From Caproiciproducens faecalis (lineage in GTDB: Bacteria; Bacillota; Clostridia; Oscillospirales; Acutalibacteraceae), in assembly GCF_019448085.1 (NCBI RefSeq), contig NZ_JAGFNZ010000002.1, forward strand, positions 124,001 to 188,000: a stretch of 64,000 bases of DNA. Direction: 5' to 3'. The notes beneath the pieces were generated by a model, which worked only from the letters and a program-made list of their open reading frames with translations, was not told where the DNA came from and ran no database searches. This document shows positions 34,658-42,764 of the stretch, piece after piece. Every line of letters begins with the position of its first letter. The first letter of the stretch is position 1. Made by a program: the position numbers and the translations under genes.

Positions 34658-35347
34658 TCAGGACAGCGCGTAAAGCGCCGCGCGCTTTGCGTGAATCTCC
34701 GTCGTGTCAAACAGCGGAATGGACGTATCCTGCTGCTGAATCAGGATACCGATTTCCGTACAGCCAAGAATTACTCCCTGAGCACCCTTTGCCGCCAGCT
34801 TGTCTATAATTTTCAGGTACGCGGCTTTTGATTCCTCAGAAACGACGCCGAGACAAAGCTCGTGAAAGATGATATGATTGACAATTTTTCTGTCTTCTTC
34901 CTCCGGAACAAGAACCTCTAAGTTCTTTTCCCTCAGCTTTTCCTTGTAAAAATCCTGCTCCATCGTGTAGATGGTTCCAAGAAGCGCAACCTTTCGGATT
35001 TTGTTCTGCAGCAGTTCCTCCGCCGTCACTTCAGCGATATGAAGAACCGGGATGGAAACAGCACTTTGAATCTGCCCGAGAACCTTGTGCATGGTATTTG
35101 TGCAGATGATGATGAAATCCGCTCCGCCTTTTTCCAGACTCTTCGCGGCTGATGATAGGATTTCCCCGCATTTTTCCCAGTCGCCCGCTTCCTGACATTT
35201 CTCTATTTCATGAAAATCCACACTGTAAAGCAAACATTTTGCACTGTGGAATCCGCCCAGCTTTTCCTGAACCGTTCGGTTGATGATCTGATAATAGCTG
35301 ACGGTGCTTTCCCAGCTCATCCCGCCGATCAAACCGATTGTTTTCAT
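34658..35347 (-). CDS. Aspartate/glutamate racemase-family protein
   Basis: 229 aa cofactor-independent racemase, YgeA-like. It starts MKTIGLIGGMSWESTVSYY, with the two catalytic cysteines in IICTNTMHK and LGCTEIG and an LLYSVDF strand. Could racemise aspartate or another amino acid. caggaggaa ribosome site; 39 nt after adenine deaminase on the same strand, so likely co-transcribed, although no metabolic link between the two is obvious. Confidence 0.92.
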   Translation of the reverse strand: MKTIGLIGGMSWESTVSYYQIINRTVQEKLGGFHSAKCLLYSVDFHEIEKCQEAGDWEKCGEILSSAAKSLEKGGADFIIICTNTMHKVLGQIQSAVSIPVLHIAEVTAEELLQNKIRKVALLGTIYTMEQDFYKEKLREKNLEVLVPEEEDRKIVNHIIFHELCLGVVSEESKAAYLKIIDKLAAKGAQGVILGCTEIGILIQQQDTSIPLFDTTEIHAKRAALYALS

Positions 35348-35386
35348 ATAGATTCCTCCTGTTTCTATTGAATAAGCCGCCTAAAG

Positions 35387-37183
35387 CTACTCCTCCACAA
35401 ACAGCGAAGCAAACTGAAATTTCGTACAGTCCACAAGTCCTCTGTCGGTTAAACGAAGCTCCGGCAGACAGGCCAGCGGGATCAGCGCCATGGTCATAAA
35501 AGGTGATACCATGCTGCAGCCGATTTTTTCCCAAGCTTCACTCAGCTTGCCGACGATTTCAGCCATTTCCTCCACCGGCTTGTCGTTCATCAGACCCGCA
35601 ATCGGGAGCGGAACCGTCCCTAAAACTTCGCCGTTCTGCACAGCGGTCATCCCACCGCCGCAAGAAATCAGCGTATTGGCGGCCAGCGCCATGTCTTCGT
35701 CGTTGGTACCGATCACCAGCAGGTTGTGCGCGTCGTGTGCCACAGTGGACGCCATGGCCCCGCATTGAATACCAAAGCCCTTTACAAAACCGAAGCCGAC
35801 CTTGCCCGTTTCGTGGTGCCGCTCAAAAACCGCTGTTTTGAGCACATCCTGTTCCACGTCGGAACCAACCAGCCCGTTTTCCACCCTGAGCGAAATATGC
35901 CGTTCATAGGAACCGACTCTGGAGGGGATTACTTCAATGACACGCGCGGTCACGCAGTCCCCCTTTGCGGGAATCGCAAAGGATTCCGGCGTAATGGGAT
36001 TTTTAATATGGACGGATTCCGTCGCCCATTGGGGGTAGCGGTACGGAGGAAATTCCGCGATCGGTTTTCCGCTCTCCGCGGCGACCTTGCCATTAATCAG
36101 CACCCGTGTAATGTCCAGTTTGTCCAGGCTGCCGATAAAAACAATGTCCGCACACTTGCCCGGCGTGATGGAACCCAGTTCGTGGTCCATCTGAAAGCAC
36201 TGGGCGCAGTTGATGGTGACCATTTGAATCGCGGTAATTACATCAATGCCCTCTTCCACCGCACGGCGGACAATGTGGTCCAGATGCCCCTGACTGAGCA
36301 GCGTTTGCGGGTGGGTATCGTCGGAAATCAGCACCCCGAACCGGCTGTCGATTTTCTTCTCCGTAATGCTCTTTGCCACCTCATGCAGGTCGCGCCACGC
36401 GGAGCCTTCCCGCAGCATGGCGTACATTCCGAGCCGCATCTTCGCCAGCGCGTCCTGCGCGCGGGTGGATTCGTGGCAGCAGCGCACGCCGGAGGCAATA
36501 TACGCGTTCAGCCCCGCTCCCGTCTCCGGCATGGAGTAATGGCCGGTCACGATTTTCCCCGTCTTGAGTGTTTCCGCTACCTCGCCGTGCATCTTCGGGT
36601 CCGAACTCAGCACACCCGGAAAATTCATCAGCTCGCCGAGCCCTACCACGCTGTCCCATTTCATAGTTTCGGCAATTTCTTCCGGGCCGATAGAGGAGCC
36701 GGTATCTTCAAAACCGGGCACTGCGGGAACACAGGCCGGCGTAGTGACCATTGTTTTTAACGGAGTCCTTTTGGAATCCTCAATCATACAGGAAACCCCG
36801 TCCAGGCCAAGAACATTGCAGATCTCATGAGGGTCCATATAGATCCCCACCGTTCCGCGGGGAATGACCGCGCGCGCGTATTCCCCCACGCTCATCATGG
36901 AAGATTCCACATGGATGTGCCCGTCCAAAAAACCCGGGGCGATATACTGACCGTCTGCGTCCAGCACCACTGTACTTTCTCCGATGCAATGCTTTGCGTC
37001 GCCGACAAGAGCGATTCTGCCGCAGGCAATGGCAACGTCGGTATCCGGCAGAATTTCACCGGTACAGACATTCACCAGTCTGGCGTTGATAATCACGGTA
37101 TCAGCCGGAACGGCGCCCTGTGCGACCGCGGCAAGCGTTCTGCTCGATTCCCACAGCGGAGAAGTACAAAACTTGTTAATCAT
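35387..37183 (-). CDS. ade: Adenine deaminase
   Basis: Hydrolyses adenine to hypoxanthine and ammonia in purine salvage; amidohydrolase superfamily, 598 aa, the usual length. Metal motifs: DGHIHVESSMM, HGEVAET near the bridging residue, GHYSMPETG, and ISDDTHPQTLL with the metal Asp. The C-terminal adenine-deaminase domain is present. ATG 37183 is preferred (aaggggtg upstream) to 37210. The promoter region contains a 9-bp inverted repeat, so repression is possible. Confidence 0.95.
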   Translation of the reverse strand: MINKFCTSPLWESSRTLAAVAQGAVPADTVIINARLVNVCTGEILPDTDVAIACGRIALVGDAKHCIGESTVVLDADGQYIAPGFLDGHIHVESSMMSVGEYARAVIPRGTVGIYMDPHEICNVLGLDGVSCMIEDSKRTPLKTMVTTPACVPAVPGFEDTGSSIGPEEIAETMKWDSVVGLGELMNFPGVLSSDPKMHGEVAETLKTGKIVTGHYSMPETGAGLNAYIASGVRCCHESTRAQDALAKMRLGMYAMLREGSAWRDLHEVAKSITEKKIDSRFGVLISDDTHPQTLLSQGHLDHIVRRAVEEGIDVITAIQMVTINCAQCFQMDHELGSITPGKCADIVFIGSLDKLDITRVLINGKVAAESGKPIAEFPPYRYPQWATESVHIKNPITPESFAIPAKGDCVTARVIEVIPSRVGSYERHISLRVENGLVGSDVEQDVLKTAVFERHHETGKVGFGFVKGFGIQCGAMASTVAHDAHNLLVIGTNDEDMALAANTLISCGGGMTAVQNGEVLGTVPLPIAGLMNDKPVEEMAEIVGKLSEAWEKIGCSMVSPFMTMALIPLACLPELRLTDRGLVDCTKFQFASLFVEE

Positions 37184-37224
37184 CCTAACACCCCTTTGAA
37201 TGTTTTTCATTCTATATTAAACGC

Positions 37225-37264
37225 CAGTAAAATTCCTGTCAAGTCTGAAAGACCTATTTTACTG
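37225..37264 (-). promoter_or_regulatory. Promoter and inverted repeat upstream of ade
   Basis: CAGTAAAAT (37225-37233) and ATTTTACTG (37256-37264) form a perfect 9-bp inverted repeat with a 22-nt gap. Between them on the minus strand is TTGACA, followed at 17 bp by TAATAT. The arms bracket the -35 box, which suits a dimeric or looping regulator. Confidence 0.5.
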
Positions 37265-37266
37265 CC

Positions 37267-37315
37267 AAAAAATAAAAAAAGATGTCCTCAGCGGCCAAAA
37301 CCGCCGGGACACCTG
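37267..37315 (-). terminator. Terminator of the pyrophosphatase gene
   Basis: Minus strand GTGTCCCGGCGG TTTTG GCCGCTGAGGACAT with one bulge, then TTTTTTTATTTTTT. It lies 18 nt after the pyrophosphatase stop and abuts the ade promoter. Confidence 0.85.
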
Positions 37316-37332
37316 TTTCATGAATCAATGGT

Positions 37333-37872
37333 TCAATTGTCTTTGTCACCGAATTTCTCGTTGTAAGCGTCAATGCTTTCCTGTACAATCCGCTTCGCGT
37401 CATCCGCGCTGCGGATGTAATCCACAGCGGTCACCTTTCCTTCCAATTCTTTATAAATCGCGAAAAAGTGCATCATTTCATCAAAAATATGGGCGGGCAG
37501 CTCGTCAATACCCCGGTATTCATTGAAGGTAGGGTCTCCGAACGGAATCGCAATAATCTTGTCGTCCACAAAACCCCCGTCATCCATGGAAATCACCCCA
37601 ATGGGGTAGCACTGCACCAAAGAGAGCGGCTGAACATCTTCGGAACAGAGCAGAAGCACATCCAGCGGATCATGGTCCGCCGCGTAGGTACGCGGGATAA
37701 AGCCGTAATTTGCCGGATAATGCGCGGAAGTATACAGAATCCGGTCCATGGAGAGAAATCCGGTTTCTTTGTCCATTTCATATTTTGTCTTGCAGCCTTT
37801 GGGAATTTCAATCACCGCAAAAAAGCTGTCCGCATGTATTCTGTCCTGAGAAATCTCGTGCCAAATATTCAA
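37333..37872 (-). CDS. ppa: Soluble inorganic pyrophosphatase, family I
   Basis: Hydrolyses pyrophosphate to phosphate. 179 aa, typical length. EIPKGCKTKYEMDKETG, ANYGFIPRTYA, and the metal signature DHDPLDVLLL are intact, with a further FVDDKIIAIP strand. Start is TTG 37872 with AGGAGGG 7 nt upstream. Monocistronic, ended by a strong terminator. Symbol is by family. Confidence 0.93.
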   Translation of the reverse strand: MNIWHEISQDRIHADSFFAVIEIPKGCKTKYEMDKETGFLSMDRILYTSAHYPANYGFIPRTYAADHDPLDVLLLCSEDVQPLSLVQCYPIGVISMDDGGFVDDKIIAIPFGDPTFNEYRGIDELPAHIFDEMMHFFAIYKELEGKVTAVDYIRSADDAKRIVQESIDAYNEKFGDKDN

Positions 37873-38067
37873 AAAAGTCCCTCCTGCATCTCATTTTTTC
37901 TGATAAGTAAATAAAAAGCCGATAACCCACTGTGTCAGCCACAGAAGTCATCAGCTTAAAAAGCGATTTTAGCAAACGCTACGGGAGAACTTCATTCCCT
38001 GTTTTTATCATAGCACAATCTGGAACATCCTGTCAATAAAGAGAATATAAAAGAACCGGCTGACCGT

Positions 38068-38350
38068 CACACCACAAAAGGCAGGAATTCCAACTAGAAT
38101 TCCTGCCTCCCCAAGCTCGTATTTAATTTTTCAAATATGAGAAAATAACCAGTTCAGCTAAACTATCTTAGGGTTTCATAAAGGCATTACTGCACGAATC
38201 ATTATGGGTTCCCAGACGGATCTGTTCAACTTAACCATCTCCCAATATTCATGATTAAATCTTTGCTTGCTCATGTGACTAAGGGTACTGATTCCTAAGG
38301 AATCATTCGCTGTACCCAAGACTTATTATGTGTGCATCAAGCGTTTCTAT
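38068..38350 (-). ncRNA. Unassigned structured RNA or structured 3' UTR after the P-type ATPase gene
   Basis: No coding frame fits this 490-nt gap (37873-38360). On the minus strand it ends in a perfect terminator (GGCAGGAATTC / GAATTCCTGCC, then TTTTG) at about 38075-38107. Further upstream is a nested hairpin GGGTAC...GATTCC TTA GGAATC...GTACCC (38284-38318). Between them are non-coding-looking blocks such as GATCCGTCTGGGAACCCATA. It may be an independent small RNA (raiA-type RNA or 6S RNA come to mind) or the 3' end of the ATPase message. I find no clear promoter. Identity is open. Confidence 0.5.
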
Positions 38351-38360
38351 ACAGCGGGAC

Positions 38361-41012
38361 TCAACCTTTTAAAACGGTATTTTTTGTAAATTGTCTTTGA
38401 AACGCTTTGACGATTTCGACAATCGGAATGACCGAGAAAGCCAGCAGCAGAGCGACTGAATACTCCAGAAGGGAAATTTCCTCGAACTGGAAAGCAAACG
38501 CCAGCGCCGGGATATAGATGACGGCCGTGGTCAGCAGCAGCGACACAAGCATAGCGCCGATCAGGTATCCGTTATGACTCTTCATCGTAAAAATGGAGTT
38601 TCGCTGCGAACGCATATTGAAGGAGTGGAAAATCTCCGCCATCGACATGGTCAGGAAAGCCATGGTCATACCGTCGGCGCTGTTGGTAATTTCCCAGACA
38701 CCGGCCTCCAGAAAATGGCCGATAAAGTAGGCGGCAAGGGTCACCATGGTGACCAGTATGCCCTGATAGGCAACATCCGTACCGAGTCCGCCGGCAAAGA
38801 TGCCGTCGCGGGAATTTCGCGGGCTGCGCTGCATCAGATCCCGTTCCCCCTTTTCCATTCCAAGCGCGAGAGCCGGGAAACAGTCGGTAATCAGATTGAT
38901 CCACAGCAGATGCACCGGCTTCAAAATGACAAATCCCAAAAGGGTCGCGACAAAAATAGAAAGCACTTCGCTCAGGTTGGAGGCCAGCAGGAACTGAATG
39001 GCTTTTCGGATATTGTCGTAAATCCTTCTGCCTTCTTCCACCGCGGAAACGATAGTGGCAAAGTTATCGTCCGCAAGCACCATGTCGGCAACGTTTTTGG
39101 TAACGTCCGTACCGGTAATCCCCATGCCCACGCCGATGTCCGCGCTCTTGATGGACGGGGCGTCGTTGACGCCGTCTCCAGTCATCGCGGTAATCATTCC
39201 GTTGGTCTTCCACGCGTTGACAATGCGAACCTTGTGCTCGGGCTGTACTCTGGCGTAAACGGAGTAGCTCCCAATAGAATTTTTAAGCTCGTCGTCGCTG
39301 ATATCGTCCAGCTGAGCGCCGGTAATTGCCTGTGACTCATCCGTAACAATTCCAAGCTGTGTGGCAATGGCCACCGCGGTGTCCCGGTGGTCGCCCGTAA
39401 TCATCACCGGCCGGATTCCGGCCGCTTTGCATTCTTTAATCGCGTCTACAACCTCGGGACGAATCGGGTCGATCATACCGGTCAGGCCGATCAGTGTCAA
39501 ATTGTTTTCCAGATCGGACGGCTCAAAGGAATCGGGCATGCTGTCGTATTTACGGAATGCCGCGCAGAGTACACGCAGAGCCTTGCCCGCCATCGCCTTG
39601 TTCTGGGAACGGATTTCCTCGTGGAAGGCATCCGTCAGCGGCACAACCTGCCCGTTTTTCAGAATATGTGTACATTTTTTAATCACTTCATCCGGAGCGC
39701 CCTTTGTGTACTGGATAAAGCTTCCGTCCGTATAGGAATGGACGGTGGACATCATTTTGCGCATGGAGTCGAACGGCGCTTCTCCTATGCGAGGGCGGCT
39801 TTTTTTCAGTTCGTTTTTATCAAGCTTCAGGCTGGCGGCGTAGTTGACCAGAGCCGCTTCCGTCGGTTCTCCGGTTACTTCGCCGTCTTTGCCCAGTTCG
39901 GCGTCGCTGCACAGGGCCATTGCGGCGGCAAGCAGCGGTTCATCCTCCGAATAGTGCTCTACAACCGTCATTTTATTCTGCGTCAGCGTGCCGGTTTTGT
40001 CGGAACAAATGACCTGCGCGCAGCCGAGCGTTTCCACAGCCGTCAATTTGCGGATCACGGCGTTTCGCTTGGACATATTGGTAACGCCGATGGAAAGTAC
40101 GATCGTCACTACGGTGGCGAGTCCTTCCGGAATGGCGGCAACCGCAAGGCTGACCGCAACCATGAAGGTGTTCAGGATGACCTCACCGCTGAAATCGCCG
40201 GATTTAATCAGGCTGAACGCAAAGATAAAGATACAGATTCCGACAACCAGATTGCTCAAAATTTTGCTAAGCTGATTCAGCTTGATCTGGAGCGGGGTCA
40301 CGTTGTCTTTTGCGTTGGCGAGCGCGTCGGCGATCTTGCCCATTTCGGTATCCATCCCGGTTGCGACGACCACCGCTTTGCCGCGGCCGTAGACGACCGT
40401 GCTGCCCATGTACGCCATATTTTTGCGGTCGCCGAGCGGAACCTCTTTTTCCTTTTTCAGCGTCAGCGTCTGAATGATCTTATTGACCGGTACGGATTCG
40501 CCCGTCAGAGCCGCCTCTTCAATCTTCACGCTTGCACTTTCAATCATCCGGCAATCGGCCGGAACGGCGTCGCCCGCCTCCAGCAGAATCACATCGCCGG
40601 CAACCAGATCTTCGCTTTTCATGGTTACGACATTGCCGTCACGCAGCACCTTGGAGGTGGCGGCAGACATTTCCTGCAGCGCTTCAATTGCTTTTTCAGC
40701 TTTGCTTTCCTGGTAAACACCGAGCACGGCGTTTATCATAACGACAATCATAATAATAAACACGTCCGCATAGGACTCGTGCGCGTAAGACGCGGTGATA
40801 CCGGAAATGATTGCGGCTACAATCAGGATGACGGTCATCGGGTCGCCAAGCTGCTGAACAAACCGTTTCAGCACGGAGACTTTCTTACCTTCGGCCAGCT
40901 TGTTTTTTCCGTCCCGCTGCAAACGGGAATCCGCGTCAGCCTGCGACAGGCCGTGCGGGCTGCTCTGAACCTGCTCAAAGACCTGTTCCAAATCTGCTAA
41001 ATAATACTTCAT
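38361..41012 (-). CDS. P2-type cation ATPase, probable Mn2+ (and/or Ca2+) exporter
   Basis: 883 aa P-type ATPase with ten predicted membrane segments. Actuator LTGESVPV, TM4 IPEGLATVV, phosphorylation site D338 in CSDKTGTLTQ, hinge TGDGVNDAPSIKSADIG, and TM6 NLITDCFPALALG. The protein is calcium-ATPase-like, but its leader is a yybP-ykoY Mn2+ riboswitch, as for lactococcal YoaB and pneumococcal MgtA, so manganese export or mixed Ca/Mn export is likely. ATG 41012 is selected by the gagggag site; the ATGs at 41036 and 41066 lack one, and 41066 falls at the end of the leader terminator. Confidence 0.94.
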   Translation of the reverse strand: MKYYLADLEQVFEQVQSSPHGLSQADADSRLQRDGKNKLAEGKKVSVLKRFVQQLGDPMTVILIVAAIISGITASYAHESYADVFIIMIVVMINAVLGVYQESKAEKAIEALQEMSAATSKVLRDGNVVTMKSEDLVAGDVILLEAGDAVPADCRMIESASVKIEEAALTGESVPVNKIIQTLTLKKEKEVPLGDRKNMAYMGSTVVYGRGKAVVVATGMDTEMGKIADALANAKDNVTPLQIKLNQLSKILSNLVVGICIFIFAFSLIKSGDFSGEVILNTFMVAVSLAVAAIPEGLATVVTIVLSIGVTNMSKRNAVIRKLTAVETLGCAQVICSDKTGTLTQNKMTVVEHYSEDEPLLAAAMALCSDAELGKDGEVTGEPTEAALVNYAASLKLDKNELKKSRPRIGEAPFDSMRKMMSTVHSYTDGSFIQYTKGAPDEVIKKCTHILKNGQVVPLTDAFHEEIRSQNKAMAGKALRVLCAAFRKYDSMPDSFEPSDLENNLTLIGLTGMIDPIRPEVVDAIKECKAAGIRPVMITGDHRDTAVAIATQLGIVTDESQAITGAQLDDISDDELKNSIGSYSVYARVQPEHKVRIVNAWKTNGMITAMTGDGVNDAPSIKSADIGVGMGITGTDVTKNVADMVLADDNFATIVSAVEEGRRIYDNIRKAIQFLLASNLSEVLSIFVATLLGFVILKPVHLLWINLITDCFPALALGMEKGERDLMQRSPRNSRDGIFAGGLGTDVAYQGILVTMVTLAAYFIGHFLEAGVWEITNSADGMTMAFLTMSMAEIFHSFNMRSQRNSIFTMKSHNGYLIGAMLVSLLLTTAVIYIPALAFAFQFEEISLLEYSVALLLAFSVIPIVEIVKAFQRQFTKNTVLKG

Positions 41013-41065
41013 GCGTAGTTTCTCCCTCTCATTCATTCGACTGATGATTATGGTATGTATTATCA

Positions 41066-41196
41066 TAAAAAAAACTCATGTACAGCTTATAAAAAGCTAT
41101 ACATGAGTCTTGTTCATTAAGACAAGCCAGACCGAAACGGCCATGCTGTTGACTTGACACATGCGGAAACCGCATGCAAACTACTCCCTCAAGAGA
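41066..41196 (-). promoter_or_regulatory. yybP-ykoY (Mn2+-sensing) riboswitch with terminator
   Basis: Minus-strand aptamer: GAGGGAGTAG (5' conserved loop), GTCAACAGCATGGCCG, GGTCTGGCTTG, and the second docking strand GAACAAGACTCATG. P1 is TGAG/CTCA. The same CTCATG is the 5' arm of a terminator, ACTCATGTATAGCTT / AAGCTGTACATGAGT plus T8 (41068-41108). Mn2+ binding should hold P1 closed and prevent termination, giving an ON switch for the ATPase. Confidence 0.9.
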
Positions 41197-41216
41197 TATT
41201 GTTTTTTTGTTTTTTC

Positions 41217-41245
41217 ATCATAGCATCTGAAAGCCGCCCTGTCAA
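41217..41245 (-). promoter_or_regulatory. Promoter of the Mn2+ riboswitch transcript
   Basis: Minus-strand TTGACA (41240-41245), 17 bp, TATGAT (41217-41222). It is about 20 nt before the aptamer. Confidence 0.85.
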
Positions 41246-41345
41246 CAGATTTTTACAACCTGATACAAGAATTTTACAATTTCCGCCGAAATATGCCGCG
41301 AGAAGAAATTTCAAAATTGACAGAATCCGAATTCATGGAGCAGCT

Positions 41346-41825
41346 TTACTGAATTCTTTCTACCCACTTTTCCAGCGGTTCGCGGGCCTGTTCCGGTTTC
41401 AAGGTCGTTTTCATCACGGTCTGTATGAAGAAACAGCCGGCTACCTTCCCGCCGTGTTTCTCCACTCTCTGCGTCAGGGAATGAAAGACGGCCTGCGGCT
41501 CATGGTCGTCCGCCTGTGTGACAAACAAATAGACCTTTTTCCCGGAAAAGTCAGCCCGCTCCAAAAAAGCGTTTATAGCGGGCGTTGTCCGGCTTGCCCA
41601 GACAGGGCCACAGAGAAAAACGGAGTCGTAGCCGTTCAAGGCAAAATCCAGCGGCTTGATTTTGCTTTTCAGACCAAAAATTGCTGAACACGCAGACCTG
41701 CCGAATGAGCTGCGCGGCTTTGCCTCTTCAATTCGCTTGAGATCCCCGCCGATTAATCCGGACAGTTCCTTTGCCGCAATCTCCGTGTTCCCGGTCCAGG
41801 AATAGTAAACAACCAGATTTTTCAT
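41346..41825 (-). CDS. Flavodoxin-like protein
   Basis: 159 aa FMN-binding electron carrier or flavodoxin-like oxidoreductase. N-terminal VVYYSWTGNTEIAAKEL is the phosphate loop (T/S-x-T-G-N-T pattern); FLCGPVWASRTTPAINAFL and VTQADDHEP are the isoalloxazine-region loops. ATG 41825 is set by homology of the first strand and a gggtg site. A flavodoxin can supply electrons to the radical-SAM activase encoded just upstream, but the two genes are 232 nt apart with a terminator between, so the link is contextual only. Confidence 0.9.
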   Translation of the reverse strand: MKNLVVYYSWTGNTEIAAKELSGLIGGDLKRIEEAKPRSSFGRSACSAIFGLKSKIKPLDFALNGYDSVFLCGPVWASRTTPAINAFLERADFSGKKVYLFVTQADDHEPQAVFHSLTQRVEKHGGKVAGCFFIQTVMKTTLKPEQAREPLEKWVERIQ

Positions 41826-42015
41826 TTTACAGCACCCTTTCCGCGTTTTCCCCTGTATTGACAGAAACGCCGCTGTGCGTTGCGCAGGCACCTTGTATCA
41901 CTTATACGAACATGTGCGGCCCTTCTGCTGATTGACATGTTTCCATGAAGATTACTTTGATTCTAGCATATCCGGAAGATTTTAGAAACATAAATTTTTG
42001 TTTCCCTGCAGAAAT

Positions 42016-42054
42016 CACAAATCGCCTCTGCATAACAGAGGCGATTTTAAAAGG
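42016..42054 (-). terminator. Terminator of the pflBA operon
   Basis: AAAATCGCCTCTG / CAGAGGCGATTT stem around TTATG, just after the pflA stop on the minus strand. The trailing run is only weakly T-rich. Confidence 0.75.
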
Positions 42055-42056
42055 AA

Positions 42057-42764
42057 TCAGCGTGGTACGTTCATCAGTCCGTAAAGCGCTTCGATTTTCT
42101 CCTGCGGACATTCGTCAAAATCACGCAAAGGAAAAGGGATCTTCATCTGATCGTATTTTGCAGCGCAGATTTTATGGAACGGCAGCAATTCCAGCTTTTG
42201 AAAATTAGAGTACTTCCGCGCGTCAGCGGCAATTCTCAGAATATGGTCGCGGCCATCCGTCAGCCCCGGCACAACGACATGACGAACCCAGAGCGGAACT
42301 CCCATTTCTTCCGTCAGCTCCAGAAAATTTGTCACCCGGTTCCTGTCCGCGCCGCTGTAACGAAGATAATCTTCCTTTGTAGAAAATTTCAGGTCGCACA
42401 GAACCAGATCGGTAAATTTCAGCACGGCACGGGCGCCTTCCAGACTGCCGATTCCGGCGGTGTCGAGCGCAGTGTGCACGCCCGCCGCTTTCAGGCGGCG
42501 AAACAGCTCCGCGACAAACTCCCACTGTAAAAGCGGCTCCCCGCCGGAAACCGTCACGCCGCCCTCCTTGCCGAAATAAGGACGAAAGCGAGTGACCTTC
42601 TCAAAGACCTCCTCCACGCGGAATTCCCGTCCGGAGGTGCTCCAGGTATCCGGGTTGTGGCAGTAGGCACAGCGCAGCGTACACCCCTGAAGGAACACCA
42701 CGCAGCGCAGCCCCGGCCCGTCCACCGCCCCCAGGCTCTGAAAGGAATGAATGATTCCGCTCAT
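42057..42764 (-). CDS. pflA: Pyruvate formate-lyase activating enzyme
   Basis: 235 aa radical SAM enzyme that installs the glycyl radical on PFL. Cluster motif CTLRCAYCHNPDTW (CxxxCxxC), VTVSGGEPLLQ, DTAGIGSLE and an RHVVVPG strand are in place. ATG 42764 overlaps the pflB stop by one base (TGATG), implying translational coupling; GTG 42767 is an alternative. The product needs a reductant such as flavodoxin. Confidence 0.96.
   Translation of the reverse strand: MSGIIHSFQSLGAVDGPGLRCVVFLQGCTLRCAYCHNPDTWSTSGREFRVEEVFEKVTRFRPYFGKEGGVTVSGGEPLLQWEFVAELFRRLKAAGVHTALDTAGIGSLEGARAVLKFTDLVLCDLKFSTKEDYLRYSGADRNRVTNFLELTEEMGVPLWVRHVVVPGLTDGRDHILRIAADARKYSNFQKLELLPFHKICAAKYDQMKIPFPLRDFDECPQEKIEALYGLMNVPR

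Noticed and set aside
38068-38350. tmRNA
   Set aside because: No tRNA-like ends, no CCA and no resume codon frame with an Ala-rich tag.
39387-41000. 537-codon open frame antisense to the P-type ATPase
   Set aside because: Same cause. The His/Arg-rich low-complexity composition is typical of antisense frames, and it has no ribosome site.
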